The notes: a model not told the origin generated them from the sequence alone. A stretch of 64,000 nucleotides of DNA from Bacillota bacterium (GCA_029907475.1 JARYLU010000011.1:17507-81506); one strand, 5' to 3'; positions 44,773-54,852 are shown, numbered from the stretch's first letter. A program made the numbers and translations.

Positions 44773-44928
44773 CTATAAATCCCGAGATTTTGATTTGAGA
44801 ATCTCGGCAATCTCTTTCATGGATTTTGCCATTGACTCCTGGGCTTTGGCTATTTTCCACATTACGTCTATGAAGATTATAAAAAAGGCTACGGCTCCAG
44901 TGATAATTAATACAATGAAAAAATCCAT
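44773..44928 (-). CDS. 51-residue single-span membrane peptide
   Basis: A frame from ATG 44928 to TAG 44773, too short for usual length cut-offs. GAGGTG lies 5 bases before the ATG. Residues 2-20 (DFFIVLIITGAVAFFIIFI) form one membrane helix and 24-51 (WKIAKAQESMAKSMKEIAEI onward) an amphipathic charged helix, a common small-protein layout. The codons look natural and the stretch is otherwise empty. It stands alone in the 524-base space between the amr operon and cwlD, on the same strand. No function can be given. Confidence 0.65.
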   Translation of the reverse strand: MDFFIVLIITGAVAFFIIFIDVMWKIAKAQESMAKSMKEIAEILKSKSRDL

Positions 44929-45105
44929 AAATACACCTCTATTCTACTTCTTTTAACTGGAGACTTCTTTCAAGCAACCGGGCGCACATCCAATTTGGTA
45001 CTATTTCGCCATTCTCAGACAATTCCCCTGTCAAGAACCGGTATGGCTTCTCCCCTTTAAAAAAATGGCTGATTCGGAATGACAAAAAGAGGTCCTCAAA
45101 GTTGC

Positions 45106-45870
45106 TCAGTCCTGATAAGGTGATGGGGGGGCAGGCTCACCGGCAAAGTAGCGGACAACACCCGCGTAAACGCACCAGGCAACCCTGCTCTGGTAAACGG
45201 GCTCGGTCATCAGGATCTCCTCGCGAGGGTGGGAAATAAAACCTACCTCTACAATGACTGCGGGCATCTTGACATTCCGCATGATATAAAAATCCTCGGG
45301 CTTGACCCACCTTTCACTGTCCCCTAAAGTTTTGAGAAATTCTTGCTGGATCAAGCAGGCGAGGCGTTTACTTTCGGGGCGGGGCGGGTAATAAAAAGTT
45401 TGCGCTCCCCACCAGCGGGGAGAGGGAAAGCTGTTTACGTGAATGCTGAGGTAAAGGTCTGCCCGGTATTTGTTGGCAAGTTCCACGCGCGCTTCGAGGT
45501 CGTCTTTTTTCCGGACGGAGAGGCTTGATTGGTGTTCCGGATCGCTCAGATCATAGTCTCCCTCGCGGGTCAAAACCACGGCGGCGCCTGCCTGGCTCAA
45601 AAGGACGGCGAGCCGCTTCGCAATCGCCAGATTGATGTCCTTTTCTAGAATTCCGGTCCTCCCAACGGCTCCAGGGTCAACCCCCCCGTGCCCGGGGTCC
45701 ACAACGATTACCTTGCTGGCGACAGACCACGACAAGGCCCGAACAGCCTTGCGTTCCTGATGCACGACGTAATAAGGATAAAGGGCTCCCCCCAGCAAAA
45801 GTGAGAGCAAAACGATTAAAACAAGCCGGTGGTTGAGTTTCGCGACCTTAAAAAAAATAAAGCCCCGCAC
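45106..45870 (-). CDS. cwlD: N-acetylmuramoyl-L-alanine amidase, CwlD type
   Basis: A 254-residue zinc amidase: membrane anchor at about 16-36, then DPGHGGVDPGAVG near 58, the acid in GILEKDINLAIAKRL, SIHVNSFPS near 144 and the catalytic Glu in VIVEVGFISHP near 211. CwlD acts in making muramic-delta-lactam of spore cortex, and its place after rpsI is shared by many spore formers. GTG 45870 or TTG 45873 may be used behind GGGGGA. The gene is 184 bases from rpsI, after a terminator. Spore formation is therefore suggested, not shown. Confidence 0.92.
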   Translation of the reverse strand: MRGFIFFKVAKLNHRLVLIVLLSLLLGGALYPYYVVHQERKAVRALSWSVASKVIVVDPGHGGVDPGAVGRTGILEKDINLAIAKRLAVLLSQAGAAVVLTREGDYDLSDPEHQSSLSVRKKDDLEARVELANKYRADLYLSIHVNSFPSPRWWGAQTFYYPPRPESKRLACLIQQEFLKTLGDSERWVKPEDFYIMRNVKMPAVIVEVGFISHPREEILMTEPVYQSRVAWCVYAGVVRYFAGEPAPPSPYQD

Positions 45871-46017
45871 CAAGTTGGTCCCCCTTTTTTAAATCCTCTC
45901 CAAAATGTTATGCGAATCAAAATACGATTATCCGTATTAAAAAGCGCGGGATAGTTTTTAAATAAGGAACTGGGAAGACCGGAGAGTACGGGGGGAGCAG
46001 GCGCATAAATCCCACCG

Positions 46018-46049
46018 AAAAAAATTAAGTGACGGAAATTATCCGTCAC
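46018..46049 (-). terminator. Terminator after rpsI
   Basis: Minus-strand GTGACGGA-TAATT-TCCGTCAC hairpin followed by TTAATTTTTTT; ends the rplM-rpsI transcript. Confidence 0.88.
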
Positions 46050-46057
46050 CGAAGACC

Positions 46058-46450
46058 TTAGCGCTTGGAGAATTGTGGTGCCTTCCGGGCTTTCTTTAAA
46101 CCGTACTTGCGCCGTTCCTTCATCCTGGGGTCCCTCGTCAGAAAACCGGCCTTTTTTAAATAGGGACGGAGACCCGGATCTGCTTTTAAAAGAGCGCGTG
46201 CCAGGCCGAGCCTGATTGCGCCCGCCTGCCCGCTCACACCTCCGCCCTCAACCGTAGCAATGATGTGAAACCTTCCTGCGGTTTTCGTAAGCTCGAGGGG
46301 CTGCTTGATTACCAGCATGGAAGTACGCTTTGGAAAATATTTTTCGGCAGGGCGCCCATTGACGATGATCTGTCCTTCCCCGGGAACAATTCGTACGCGC
46401 GCAATTGCTGTCTTGCGCCTTCCGGTGCCTTGATATTGTACCTGCGCCAA
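46058..46450 (-). CDS. rpsI: 30S ribosomal protein S9
   Basis: A 130-residue protein with the S9 features [16 protein letters not shown] at the start and the C-terminal [16 protein letters not shown], which reaches toward the P-site tRNA. The TTG at 46450 gives the normal start and lies 6 bases after GAGGGGGTG; upstream codons in frame give a foreign 11-residue extension. It is 17 bases after rplM. Confidence 0.96.
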   Translation of the reverse strand: MAQVQYQGTGRRKTAIARVRIVPGEGQIIVNGRPAEKYFPKRTSMLVIKQPLELTKTAGRFHIIATVEGGGVSGQAGAIRLGLARALLKADPGLRPYLKKAGFLTRDPRMKERRKYGLKKARKAPQFSKR

Positions 46451-46467
46451 AAACTTCACCCCCTCCG

Positions 46468-46899
46468 TCAACGGATTTCCCAAGCTTCCGGCTGCTGGGC
46501 CCTGTGGGGATGAGCCGGTCCGCGGTAAACCCGGAGTTTCCGGTAAATCTGGCGTCCTAAGCGATTATGAGGAATCATCCCCCAAACAGCCTTCTCAATC
46601 GCCCGTTCGGGCCTGGTCCGTAAAAGTGTTTCGTAGTCTTGCATTTTTAAACCACCGGGGTAGCCGGTATGACGAATGTAAAACTTTTTCTCTAACTTCT
46701 TCCCCGTGAGCTTCACTTTTTCGGCATTAACAATCACAACGTGGTCCCCAACGTCAATATGAGGAGTAAAGGTCGGCTTGTGTTTTCCCCGCAAAATGCG
46801 CGCCACTTCACTTGCAAGCCGCCCCAGGGGCTTTCCGGTGGCGTCAATCACGTACCACTTCCGTTCCACTTCCCCGGGTTTAGCCATATATGTGCGCAT
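46468..46899 (-). CDS. rplM: 50S ribosomal protein L13
   Basis: A 143-residue L13: [31 protein letters not shown], and [13 protein letters not shown] text [14 protein letters not shown] 46899 lies 7 bases after GGAGG. First gene of the rplM-rpsI unit, with its own promoter 80 bases upstream. Confidence 0.97.
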   Translation of the reverse strand: MRTYMAKPGEVERKWYVIDATGKPLGRLASEVARILRGKHKPTFTPHIDVGDHVVIVNAEKVKLTGKKLEKKFYIRHTGYPGGLKMQDYETLLRTRPERAIEKAVWGMIPHNRLGRQIYRKLRVYRGPAHPHRAQQPEAWEIR

Positions 46900-46977
46900 G
46901 TCTAACCCTCCTATCATCCCTTTGCCATCAGCCACAATACCAGAGCAGCCGGTAAATTCCGCATTTCAACAAATTTA

Positions 46978-47006
46978 ATTCTACGTAATCATGCAGCTTC
47001 TGTCAA
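46978..47006 (-). promoter_or_regulatory. Promoter of rplM-rpsI
   Basis: Minus-strand TTGACA (47006-47001), 17-base spacer, TAGAAT (46983-46978), between truA and rplM. The GC-rich stretch 47085-47146 upstream has repeated TGAGCG/GAGCGC words but no clear hairpin. Confidence 0.78.
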
Positions 47007-47146
47007 CCCGGCACTTCAACGGTATTCCAACTCTTCGTTGTTTACGCCCAGAGCAGCAGGAATGTGTTGAACAGGCTTAACAACAATGGGAGGAAAGCGC
47101 TGGTGAGCGCCGGGAGTGCGGGGCGAGCCTGGTGAGCGTTGGGCGC

Positions 47147-47956
47147 TCAGAACAGGTTAACGGGAGGAGGAAACTGTGCTTCAGGGGCTTCCTTCCCGAG
47201 ATAGAATTCTTCGCCAGGATAATAAACCCGCACTAAATAGAGGCCCTGGGGAGGCAAAGCAGGTCCTCCCTGCCCCCGCTCCCCTGATGCCAGGATGTCC
47301 CGAATTCGGGACGGGGGAAACTTTCCCCGCCCCACTTCCAGAATCGTTCCTCCCATCAAACGAACCATTTTATAGAGAAACCCATCCGCCGTAACCATCA
47401 AGCATATCCAGTCCCCGCGCCGGGCAATGCGAAAAGAAAAAATGTTCCTCTTTGTGCTTTTAACATTGTTCCCTGCAGCGGAGAACGCCAAAAAGTCATG
47501 GTAACCTTCGAGGTAGCGGGTTCCTTCCTGCATAAAACTGACGTCCAGGGAGTGCGGGAAATAATAACAACGCTTGCGCCAGAGGGGAGAGGGATGTTTT
47601 CTGTTTAAAATCAGGTAACAATATTTTTTTGCCAGGGCAGAATACCTGGCGTGAAAAGAAACATCCACCTCTTCACTTTTTTTTACAATCAAATCGGGTG
47701 GCAGGACGCTGTTTAAAGCAAACGGAAAGCGGTCAACGGGAATCCGCGCCTGGGTCGCAAAATGCACGACCTGACCCAGCGCGTGGACACCGGCATCGGT
47801 CCGCCCTGCTCCAAAGGTACGTATCCTTTCCCCCGTCAGTTTTTCAAGCGCAGCTTCCAGGATATCCTGTACAGTCCGGAGACCGGTACCCGTTTGTTTT
47901 TGGAAACCGGAAAAATTAGTTCCATCATATTCTAAGGTTAACTTCAGGTAACGCAT
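47147..47956 (-). CDS. truA: tRNA pseudouridine synthase A
   Basis: A 269-residue enzyme modifying positions 38-40 of tRNA anticodon arms. LTLEYDGTNFSGFQKQ at the start, catalytic aspartate in FGAGRTDAGVHALGQV near 50-66, and FLYKMVRLMGGTILEVGRG near 205 are canonical. ATG 47956 or TTG 47962 can start it; the ribosome site is weak. It follows rplQ directly (about 30 bases); the energy-coupling-factor transporter genes that often lie between them are missing. Confidence 0.95.
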   Translation of the reverse strand: MRYLKLTLEYDGTNFSGFQKQTGTGLRTVQDILEAALEKLTGERIRTFGAGRTDAGVHALGQVVHFATQARIPVDRFPFALNSVLPPDLIVKKSEEVDVSFHARYSALAKKYCYLILNRKHPSPLWRKRCYYFPHSLDVSFMQEGTRYLEGYHDFLAFSAAGNNVKSTKRNIFSFRIARRGDWICLMVTADGFLYKMVRLMGGTILEVGRGKFPPSRIRDILASGERGQGGPALPPQGLYLVRVYYPGEEFYLGKEAPEAQFPPPVNLF

Positions 47957-47985
47957 CCTCAAGCACTGGATCCAACTCTGGCAGT

Positions 47986-48321
47986 TTAGACGAGTTCTAC
48001 AAGTACCATTGGTGCTCCATCACCGCGGCGGTTTCTCACCCTCAGGATACGGGTATACCCCCCGGCACGCTCCGCGTATTTAGGCGCAATTTCCTCAAAA
48101 AGTTTTTTAACCACACTTTCATCGAGAAGAAATGCGAGGGCCTGCCGCCTTGCGTGAAGATCCCCCCGCTTTCCGAGGCTGATCATTTTATCTGCCAGTC
48201 GCTTTAACTCCTTGGCTCTCTGCTCCGTCGTTTCAATACGCTCTTCCCGCAGGAGAGATGTCACAATGTTCCGGAGCATCATCCTGCGGTGGTCGCTTCG
48301 GAAACCCAACTTCCGGTACAC
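47986..48321 (-). CDS. rplQ: 50S ribosomal protein L17
   Basis: A 111-residue L17 with [19 protein letters not shown] at the N-terminus and [19 protein letters not shown] near the end. GTG 48321 lies 6 bases after GAGGTG; the GTG nine bases upstream overlaps it. It follows rpoA by 14 bases. Confidence 0.96.
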   Translation of the reverse strand: MYRKLGFRSDHRRMMLRNIVTSLLREERIETTEQRAKELKRLADKMISLGKRGDLHARRQALAFLLDESVVKKLFEEIAPKYAERAGGYTRILRVRNRRGDGAPMVLVELV

Positions 48322-48335
48322 AGAAATCACCTCTT

Positions 48336-49283
48336 TCAGTCCTCTGCCTTTCGCAACGAAAGCCCTAGTTCCATAAGTTTTTGATCAACTTCCTCGAGAG
48401 ACTTTTTTCCCAGGTTCCGAACCTTAATCATGTCCTCCTCGGTCCGCTGGACTAAGTCTTCCACGGTATTGATGCCTGCCCGCTTCAAGCAATTATAAGA
48501 GCGTACCGAAAGCTCCAATTCTTCAATCGGCATCTCCAGCATTTTACTTTTTTCGTCGGTTTGTTTTCCAACGAGGGCATCTCCATCCTCAACCTTTTCC
48601 GTGAGGCCAACGAACAGCTTCAAGTAATCGATTAAAATTTTCGCAGCGAGGCTGACAGCCTCATCAGGTTTCACGGTTCCGTTTGTCCAGACCTCGAGAA
48701 TCAGCCTATCATAGTCGGTAACCTGACCTACCCGCGTATTCTCAATGGTGTAATTAACCTTGTGAATTGGTGAAAAAATAGAATCAACAGGAATGATCCC
48801 GATCGCCTGGTCCCCTTTTTTGTTTTTTTCTGCGGGGACATAGCCGCGCCCTTTTTCTACGGTCATTTCCACAAAAAGGCGGCCGTTTGCTTCTAGTGTC
48901 GCGATATAGAGATCGGGGTTAAGGATTTCGATCTCGGCACCGGCAATAATATCCAATGCCTTAACCTCTTTTTCGCCCTGGGCCTCGATCCTCAAGATCT
49001 GGGGCTCATCTCCGTACATCTTAATGGCGAGACCCTTTAAATTTAAAATAATGTCTGTGGTATCCTCACGAACGCCGGGAATTGTACTGAACTCGTGCAG
49101 GACTCCTTCAATTTTAACTGAAGTCACAGCCGCTCCAGGCAGGGAAGAGAGGAGAACCCGGCGCAGGCTGTTACCCAGAGTGGTCCCGTAACCACGCTCC
49201 AGCGGTTCGATCACAAATTTGCCGTAGGTCCCTGCTTCATTTTTTTCAAGGCATTCGATGCGGGGTTTTTCAATCTCTAACAT
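48336..49283 (-). CDS. rpoA: RNA polymerase alpha subunit
   Basis: A 315-residue alpha subunit. N-terminal assembly domain: [24 protein letters not shown] near 22 and [16 protein letters not shown] near 68. After a linker, the C-terminal domain ([21 protein letters not shown] near 243) binds promoter UP elements and activators. ATG 49283 follows AAGGAGG; the frame's first codon is 69 bases upstream and adds no family sequence. It lies between rpsD and rplQ, the standard alpha operon order. Confidence 0.98.
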   Translation of the reverse strand: MLEIEKPRIECLEKNEAGTYGKFVIEPLERGYGTTLGNSLRRVLLSSLPGAAVTSVKIEGVLHEFSTIPGVREDTTDIILNLKGLAIKMYGDEPQILRIEAQGEKEVKALDIIAGAEIEILNPDLYIATLEANGRLFVEMTVEKGRGYVPAEKNKKGDQAIGIIPVDSIFSPIHKVNYTIENTRVGQVTDYDRLILEVWTNGTVKPDEAVSLAAKILIDYLKLFVGLTEKVEDGDALVGKQTDEKSKMLEMPIEELELSVRSYNCLKRAGINTVEDLVQRTEEDMIKVRNLGKKSLEEVDQKLMELGLSLRKAED

Positions 49284-49329
49284 TTCCGAAACCTCCTTCC
49301 CCAACACCCTTTTCAGGCAACAAAATGCC

Positions 49330-49956
49330 TTAACGTGAATAAAGCTCAACAATCAGGTGCTCTTTAATGGGGATATCTATATCTTCTCGGGCCGGGAAGC
49401 CCAGTACCCGTCCCTGCATCCTTTCGACATCCACTTCCAACCAGGGAGGAGGAGTTTTATGAGCTGCAGCCTCGGCAAGTTCCGCAAAACGGGTTAATTC
49501 CTTGCTTTTTCCGGCAACGGCAATGACGTCTCCGATTCGCACCAGGTAAGATGGGATGCTCACCCGCCTCCCGTTCACAGTGAAATGACCGTGCCGGACA
49601 AGTTGGCGTGCCTCGGTCCGCGAAGCAGCAAACCCGATCCGGTAAACCACATTATCCAGGCGGCGCTCCAGTAAACGCAGGAGGTTCTCTCCGGTAATCC
49701 CCTTCTGGCGTTCTGCAATTCTAAAATAACGCCTGAACTGCCGCTCAAGAATCCCATAAATCCGCCGCGCTCTCTGCTTTTCCCGGAGTTGCAGACCATA
49801 CTCCGTCATTTTCCGCCGTGACTGGCCCTTTTCACCCGGGGGGTAGCTCCTCCGGTCAAGAGCACACTTGTCCGAGTAGCAACGGTCTCCTTTTAGGTAA
49901 AGTTTAATCCCCTCGCGGCGGCAGAGACGACATACTGCACCTGTATATCTTGCCAT
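49330..49956 (-). CDS. rpsD: 30S ribosomal protein S4, zinc type
   Basis: A 208-residue S4. The N-terminus keeps four cysteines (CRLC, then CYSDKC near 27-33) for a zinc site, lost in many bacteria with a second copy. The S4 RNA-binding domain [20 protein letters not shown] near 102 is clear. S4 also represses its own operon in several bacteria. Confidence 0.97.
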   Translation of the reverse strand: MARYTGAVCRLCRREGIKLYLKGDRCYSDKCALDRRSYPPGEKGQSRRKMTEYGLQLREKQRARRIYGILERQFRRYFRIAERQKGITGENLLRLLERRLDNVVYRIGFAASRTEARQLVRHGHFTVNGRRVSIPSYLVRIGDVIAVAGKSKELTRFAELAEAAAHKTPPPWLEVDVERMQGRVLGFPAREDIDIPIKEHLIVELYSR

Positions 49957-49985
49957 GAATCTTGTCCCTCCTTTATTGAGCTTGA

Positions 49986-50375
49986 TTAAACGCGCCGGCG
50001 CTTCGGCGGGCGACAGCCGTTATGAGGAATTGGAGTTACGTCTTTAATCATGTTTACTTCCAGACCTGCGGCTTGAAGGGACCTGATCGCCGCCTCTCTT
50101 CCCCCACCGGGGCCTTTAACATAACACTCGACCTGTTTCATCCCGTGCTCCATCGCCGTTTTTGCAGCAGCTTCGGCAGCCATTTGGGCTGCGAAAGGAG
50201 TGCCTTTCCGGGTCCCTTTAAACCCCATCGTCCCGGCGCTGGCCCAGGCGATCGCATTTCCCGCAGTATCAGTAATCGTAATGATCGTGTTATTAAAGGT
50301 CGACCTGATGTGTGCAACTCCGTGCTCAACATTTTTTCGGTCTCTGCGTTTTGGTCTTGCTGTTCTCCGTGCCAC
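49986..50375 (-). CDS. rpsK: 30S ribosomal protein S11
   Basis: A 129-residue S11 with [18 protein letters not shown] near 20, [16 protein letters not shown], and the C-terminal [21 protein letters not shown] start. Alpha operon, 18 bases after rpsM. Confidence 0.97.
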   Translation of the reverse strand: MARRTARPKRRDRKNVEHGVAHIRSTFNNTIITITDTAGNAIAWASAGTMGFKGTRKGTPFAAQMAAEAAAKTAMEHGMKQVECYVKGPGGGREAAIRSLQAAGLEVNMIKDVTPIPHNGCRPPKRRRV

Positions 50376-50393
50376 CTTCTTCCTCCTTTCTCA

Positions 50394-50765
50394 CTATTTC
50401 TTACGACGAATCCCAACTGTCTTTTTGGGCCCTTTTCGCGTCCGGGCATTTGTTCGTGTCCGCTGACCGTGCACCGGCAGTCCCCGGCGGTGGCGTAAGC
50501 CCCGGTAACAACCGATTTCGATCAAGCGTTTAATGTTCATGGAAACTTCGCGCCGGAGGTCTCCTTCTACCTTGGACTCTTTGTCGATAATCTCCTGCAG
50601 TTTACCCACTTCGTCTTCGGTTAGATCCTTTACCCGCGTCGAAGGATCAATTCCCGTTTTTTTAAGAATACCCTGCGCGGTCGTCCGGCCGATCCCGTAA
50701 ATATAGGTAAGGGCCACTTCAATCCGTTTCTCGCGAGGCAAGTCTACGCCTGCAATTCGCGCCAT
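50394..50765 (-). CDS. rpsM: 30S ribosomal protein S13
   Basis: A 123-residue S13: [19 protein letters not shown], the helix-hairpin region [14 protein letters not shown], and [20 protein letters not shown] near 90. The ATG at 50765 is 7 bases after GGGGG; two in-frame codons upstream (TTG, ATG) are closer to it. Confidence 0.97.
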   Translation of the reverse strand: MARIAGVDLPREKRIEVALTYIYGIGRTTAQGILKKTGIDPSTRVKDLTEDEVGKLQEIIDKESKVEGDLRREVSMNIKRLIEIGCYRGLRHRRGLPVHGQRTRTNARTRKGPKKTVGIRRKK

Positions 50766-50790
50766 CATCAATCCCCCTAAAATCTAAATT

Positions 50791-50925
<135 letters not shown>

Positions 50926-50955
50926 TCAGATGCATAAATAATCAAACCGGGAGCA

Positions 50956-51180
50956 CTATTTAAAACGATAAATAATTCGTCCCCGGGTCAAATCGTAAGG
51001 TGATAGTTCTACAGTAACGCGATCGCCGGGTAAAATCCGGATAAAATTCATCCGGATCTTGCCGGAAACGTGAGCCAGCACCTTGTAACCATTTGCTAAT
51101 TCCACCCGGAACATGGCGTTAGGGAGGGCCTCGACCACGGTACCTTCAACTTCAATGACATTCAGCTTTGACTTGGGCAT
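50956..51180 (-). CDS. infA: Translation initiation factor IF-1
   Basis: A 74-residue OB-fold factor: [38 protein letters not shown] and the C-terminal [13 protein letters not shown]. It binds the A site of the 30S subunit during initiation. Between the KOW-protein gene and rpmJ, as is usual in Clostridia. Confidence 0.98.
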   Translation of the reverse strand: MPKSKLNVIEVEGTVVEALPNAMFRVELANGYKVLAHVSGKIRMNFIRILPGDRVTVELSPYDLTRGRIIYRFK

Positions 51181-51188
51181 ACATCTCT

Positions 51189-51494
51189 CTACCCCCTCGT
51201 TTCGGACTCCTTGTCGACCTGAACCTGCCGTAAAGTAGCGATTGCTTTTCGAATCTCGCTATTTCCCACCTGCTGACCACCTTTCCACAGCGCTGCCAGG
51301 TGTTCGGCAACTACGGGGAAAGAGTCAAGGTGCTTAATATTTTTCCGCTTGGGGTTTTCCAACCTTCGCTTATCGCCATCAACGAGGTAAACAGAAGAGT
51401 CATCTATTATTTCAACCACCAGGAAAAACTTTCCCCGATCGCGGCCACGTTTGGAACAAACTAACTGGCCTACCTCTAAATTACTTTCTTTCAC
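51189..51494 (-). CDS. KOW-domain (L14e/L6e-like) RNA-binding protein
   Basis: A 101-residue protein with a KOW module at the start ([24 protein letters not shown]) and the L14e-like [21 protein letters not shown]. Proteins of this kind are commonly encoded between map and infA in Firmicutes; a ribosome-linked role is likely but not assigned. GTG behind AGGAGTAGAGA. Acidic/basic balance and size fit an RNA-binding accessory. Confidence 0.85.
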   Translation of the reverse strand: MKESNLEVGQLVCSKRGRDRGKFFLVVEIIDDSSVYLVDGDKRRLENPKRKNIKHLDSFPVVAEHLAALWKGGQQVGNSEIRKAIATLRQVQVDKESETRG

Positions 51495-51516
51495 TCTCTA
51501 CTCCTGCCCCCTTACT

Positions 51517-52263
51517 TCAGAGCCGGGTTAGGATTTCCGGTTCTCCTTCAGTAACCAGGACCGTATGCTCGAAGTGCGCGGAAAGGCTCCCATCCTTAGT
51601 GACTACAGTCCAGCGATCCGGCATCACACAAACCTCGGAGGTTCCTGCATTCACCATTGGTTCAATTGCCAGAACAAGGCCTGGTTGAAGCCGCGGCCCA
51701 AGGCCAGGTTTGCCAAAATTGGGCACCTGGGGTTCTTCGTGCATATTGCGCCCGATCCCATGCCCCACAAAGTCCCTCACAACATGAAAACCGTTGCTCT
51801 CCACAAAAGTCTGAATTGCTGCCGAAATATCCCCAATCCGGTTTCCTGCCACTGCCTGGGCGATCCCCAAATAAAGCGCCTTCTGGGTAACTTCTAACAA
51901 ACGGCTCGCTTCCGGCGAGATCTCCCCTACCGGAAAAGTAGCAGCAGCATCTCCGTAGTATTCCCGGTAAACAGTCCCGATGTCAATACTAATAATATCC
52001 CCGTTTTCCAATTTTCTTAAACCGGGAATCCCATGCACCACTTCGCTGTTCACCGAAGTGCAGATACTCGCAGGGAATCCGTGATAGCCAAGAAAGGCAG
52101 GTATCGCCCCGCTCCGGCGTAAAAAGTCCTCCGTGAATTGATTAAGTTCACCCGTCGTAACCCCGGGCCTGATGCGTTTCCCCAACTCCTGCAGGGCTAA
52201 AGCGGTAATCCGCCCTGCCTCACGGAGGTACGTAATTTCCCGCGCCGATTTCAAAACGATCAT
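51517..52263 (-). CDS. map: Methionine aminopeptidase, type I
   Basis: A 248-residue metalloprotease that removes the N-terminal methionine. Metal ligands are seen in IDIGTVYREYYGDAAATF (two Asp), GHGIGRNMHEEP (His), ALEPMVNAG (Glu) and FEHTVLVTE (Glu). ATG 52263 follows AAGGAG and overlaps the adk stop; the longer frame upstream lies inside adk. Confidence 0.97.
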   Translation of the reverse strand: MIVLKSAREITYLREAGRITALALQELGKRIRPGVTTGELNQFTEDFLRRSGAIPAFLGYHGFPASICTSVNSEVVHGIPGLRKLENGDIISIDIGTVYREYYGDAAATFPVGEISPEASRLLEVTQKALYLGIAQAVAGNRIGDISAAIQTFVESNGFHVVRDFVGHGIGRNMHEEPQVPNFGKPGLGPRLQPGLVLAIEPMVNAGTSEVCVMPDRWTVVTKDGSLSAHFEHTVLVTEGEPEILTRL

Positions 52264-52913
52264 CAACAAAGACTCCTTAAGCAGTTTTGAATTGCAGCCC
52301 AAACCGCGTCAATTCCCTGTCCCCCGTCTATTTCTTTAAGCAAACCGCGTGCGCGGTAGTATTCCAGGAGGGGAGCGGTTTGGTCTGTATAGACTTTCAA
52401 GCGGCCGCCAACGGTTTCGGCGGTATCATCGCTCCGCTGGTAGAGCTCTCCACCGCAACGGTCACACACTCCTGCTACCCGGGGAGGCTGAAAGGTGATG
52501 TGGTAAGTAGCACCGCAATTCCGGCAAACTCTCCGCCCCGTCAGGCGCTCCAGCAACACTTCCGGTTTCACCGCAATATTTAAAACCACATCCAGGCGCG
52601 TCCCCAGGTCCTCCAGGAGCCGGTCAAGAGCCTCTGCCTGGGGTAAGGTACGGGGGAAACCGTCAAGCAAAAAGCCCCTGCTGCAATCCGGCTGCTTCAA
52701 GCGCTCCCGGATTATTCCGATCGTGATTTCGTCGGGAACCAACCGGCCGGCGTCCATGTACTCCCTGGCTTTCCGGCCGAGCTCCGTTCCCGTTTGAACA
52801 GCGGCCCTGAAAATATCACCTGTTGAAATATGGGGTATCGCGCAAAAGTTGGCGATCCTAACCGCCTGCGTTCCTTTACCCGCGCCGGGAGGCCCGATTA
52901 ACAAGATTCTCAT
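52263..52913 (-). CDS. adk: Adenylate kinase, zinc-LID type
   Basis: A 216-residue kinase. P-loop [11 protein letters not shown] at 7-17, [16 protein letters not shown] near 81, and a LID with CRNC and CDRC that bind zinc, usual in Gram-positive bacteria. ATG 52913 is preceded by GGGGTGGAG. It stands between secY and map; its end and the map start share one base run. Confidence 0.97.
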   Translation of the reverse strand: MRILLIGPPGAGKGTQAVRIANFCAIPHISTGDIFRAAVQTGTELGRKAREYMDAGRLVPDEITIGIIRERLKQPDCSRGFLLDGFPRTLPQAEALDRLLEDLGTRLDVVLNIAVKPEVLLERLTGRRVCRNCGATYHITFQPPRVAGVCDRCGGELYQRSDDTAETVGGRLKVYTDQTAPLLEYYRARGLLKEIDGGQGIDAVWAAIQNCLRSLC

Positions 52914-52934
52914 GCTGGATCTCCACCCCACAAC

Positions 52935-54194
52935 TTATTTCATAAAACCCTGGTAATGGCGCATCAGCAGATGTGCCTCAAATTGCTTCATTGTTTCCAG
53001 CGCGACCCCAACCACAATTAACAGCGCCGTTCCCCCGAAATAAAGGGAAGGAATTTTGGTAACAGCAATCATGAAGTTGGGGAGGATTGCGATCAATGCA
53101 AGGAAGACCGCGCCCGCCAGGGTGATTCTTGTCAAAACGCGGTTGATGTATTCGCCGGTAGGACGCCCCGGTCGCAACCCCGGCACAAATCCCCCGTATT
53201 TTTTCAGGTTGTCGGCCACGTCCATCGGATTGAAAATGATCGCCGTGTAAAAGTAAGTAAAGAAAATAATGAGCAAGGCGTAAAGAACTGTGTTTAACAC
53301 CGTCCCGAATTGGAGGTGGCTGGCTACCGCCTGCGCCCAGGGGTGGTTGATCCACTGGGCAATCTGGACCGGAAACATCAAGAGAGACATGGCAAAGATG
53401 ACCGGAATCACCCCAGCCTGGTTCACCCGCAGCGGAATGTGAGTGCTTTGCCCTCCGTAAACCTTCCGGCCCATCACCCGCTTCGCATACTGCACCGGGA
53501 TCCGGCGCTGTCCTTCTTGAACCGCAACAACGGCTGCAATCACCAGCAACCCTACCGCAACCAGAATAACTATGCTGGTAATGGCCACCGTTCCGGCCTG
53601 GGCCTGGCGGAAAAGATTGACCGCACCTGCCGGGAGGCGGGAAACGATCCCTGCAAAGATCAGGAGGGAAATCCCATTCCCGATTCCCTTTTCCGTAATC
53701 ATTTCCCCAAGCCACATGAGAAAAGCGGTTCCTGCCGTCAGCGTCAGGGCGATCAGTAAATATGAACCGATGCCGGGTTTCAGCAGTGCAGACTGGTGAC
53801 CCAGCGCAACAGCCATTCCGATGGCCTGGATAAACCCCAGTACCACAGTGCCGTACCGGGTATACTGGGTAATTACTTTTCTTCCGGCTTCCCCCTCTTT
53901 AGCAAGTTGTTCCAGCCGGGGTATCACTATGGTTAACAACTGCATAATAATCGAAGCGTTGATATACGGTGTTATGCTCATCGCAAAAACCGACAAGCGG
54001 CGGAAAGCTCCCCCGGAAATAACATCAAAGAACCCAAAAAACTGGCCTGCCAGGAGATCCGACAGTACCTCGTGATTGATGCCCGGAACAGGAATATGTG
54101 CACCGATGCGGAAAACTAAAAACATTAAAAGGGTGAAAACAATCTTCTGCCGCAGATCGGCCAGCTTCCAGGCGTTTTTGAAAGAATTGAGCAT
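52935..54194 (-). CDS. secY: Preprotein translocase subunit SecY
   Basis: A 419-residue channel protein with ten membrane segments. The start LRQKIVFTLLMFLVFRIGAHIPVPG and plug region GGAFRRLSVFAMSITPYINASI are characteristic, as is the cytoplasmic loop RRIPVQYAKRVMGRKVYGG. Start GAGGTGATTTAA-ATG. Spc operon, joined without gap to rplO. Confidence 0.98.
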   Translation of the reverse strand: MLNSFKNAWKLADLRQKIVFTLLMFLVFRIGAHIPVPGINHEVLSDLLAGQFFGFFDVISGGAFRRLSVFAMSITPYINASIIMQLLTIVIPRLEQLAKEGEAGRKVITQYTRYGTVVLGFIQAIGMAVALGHQSALLKPGIGSYLLIALTLTAGTAFLMWLGEMITEKGIGNGISLLIFAGIVSRLPAGAVNLFRQAQAGTVAITSIVILVAVGLLVIAAVVAVQEGQRRIPVQYAKRVMGRKVYGGQSTHIPLRVNQAGVIPVIFAMSLLMFPVQIAQWINHPWAQAVASHLQFGTVLNTVLYALLIIFFTYFYTAIIFNPMDVADNLKKYGGFVPGLRPGRPTGEYINRVLTRITLAGAVFLALIAILPNFMIAVTKIPSLYFGGTALLIVVGVALETMKQFEAHLLMRHYQGFMK

Positions 54195-54635
54195 TTAAAT
54201 CACCTCAACCTTACCGCCTGCCGCAGCCACCTTCTCTGCGGCACCTTTGCTGACCCGGTGCACTTTAACTGTCAGAGGCCGGTCCAATTCGCCTTTACCC
54301 AGTAATTTAACTACGGCGCTGTTTGCCCTGATCAGCCCCTCGGCCCTGAGGAGAGCAGGTGTTACGACAGCTCCTGCCGGAAAGCGCGCCAGGTCGCGGA
54401 CATTGACAACGGCAATCTCTTTTTGAAAGACATTTGTAAACCCGCGCTTGGGGATCCGGCGGTACAGGGGCATCTGTCCACCCTCAAAACCACGCCGCAC
54501 CCCGCCCCCGGACCGTGCTTTCTGGCCCTTATGGCCTCTACCCGCCGTTTTTCCCAGCCCGGATCCGATCCCGCGGCCTTTTCGGGTCCGCCCGAAACGC
54601 GCCCCGCTTGCAGGCCGCAGCTCGTGGAGCTTCAT
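54195..54635 (-). CDS. rplO: 50S ribosomal protein L15
   Basis: A 146-residue L15 with the Gly/Arg-rich start [38 protein letters not shown] and the C-terminal [17 protein letters not shown]. Its stop abuts the secY start. A single base separates it from rpmD. Confidence 0.98.
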   Translation of the reverse strand: MKLHELRPASGARFGRTRKGRGIGSGLGKTAGRGHKGQKARSGGGVRRGFEGGQMPLYRRIPKRGFTNVFQKEIAVVNVRDLARFPAGAVVTPALLRAEGLIRANSAVVKLLGKGELDRPLTVKVHRVSKGAAEKVAAAGGKVEVI

Positions 54636-54636
54636 T

Positions 54637-54840
54637 CTAAACCCTCCCTTCTTGCTGGTCCACTGGCAAAACCTCTACCAGATGAGAAACACGCCTGATC
54701 ATTCCTTGAATTTCCGGAATATTCGCTTTGATTACGGAACTGTTCAGTTTTCGCAAACCGAGCGCACGCAACACCTTCCGCTGCTTTTCAGGGCAACCGA
54801 TCGGGCTCTTCACCAGGGTAAGCCGTAAAAAAGCCTCCAT
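54637..54840 (-). CDS. rpmD: 50S ribosomal protein L30
   Basis: A 67-residue L30. [28 protein letters not shown] (first part [17 protein letters not shown]) and the end [14 protein letters not shown] are family features. AGGAGG precedes the ATG. Slightly longer than the usual 58-60 residues because of a polar C-terminal tail. Confidence 0.97.
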   Translation of the reverse strand: MEAFLRLTLVKSPIGCPEKQRKVLRALGLRKLNSSVIKANIPEIQGMIRRVSHLVEVLPVDQQEGRV

Positions 54841-54852
54841 TGTTGATTCCTC

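Noticed and set aside
47085..47146. Repeated TGAGCG/GAGCGC words after truA
   Set aside because: Imperfect and not forming a clear hairpin or tandem array; not called as a repeat.
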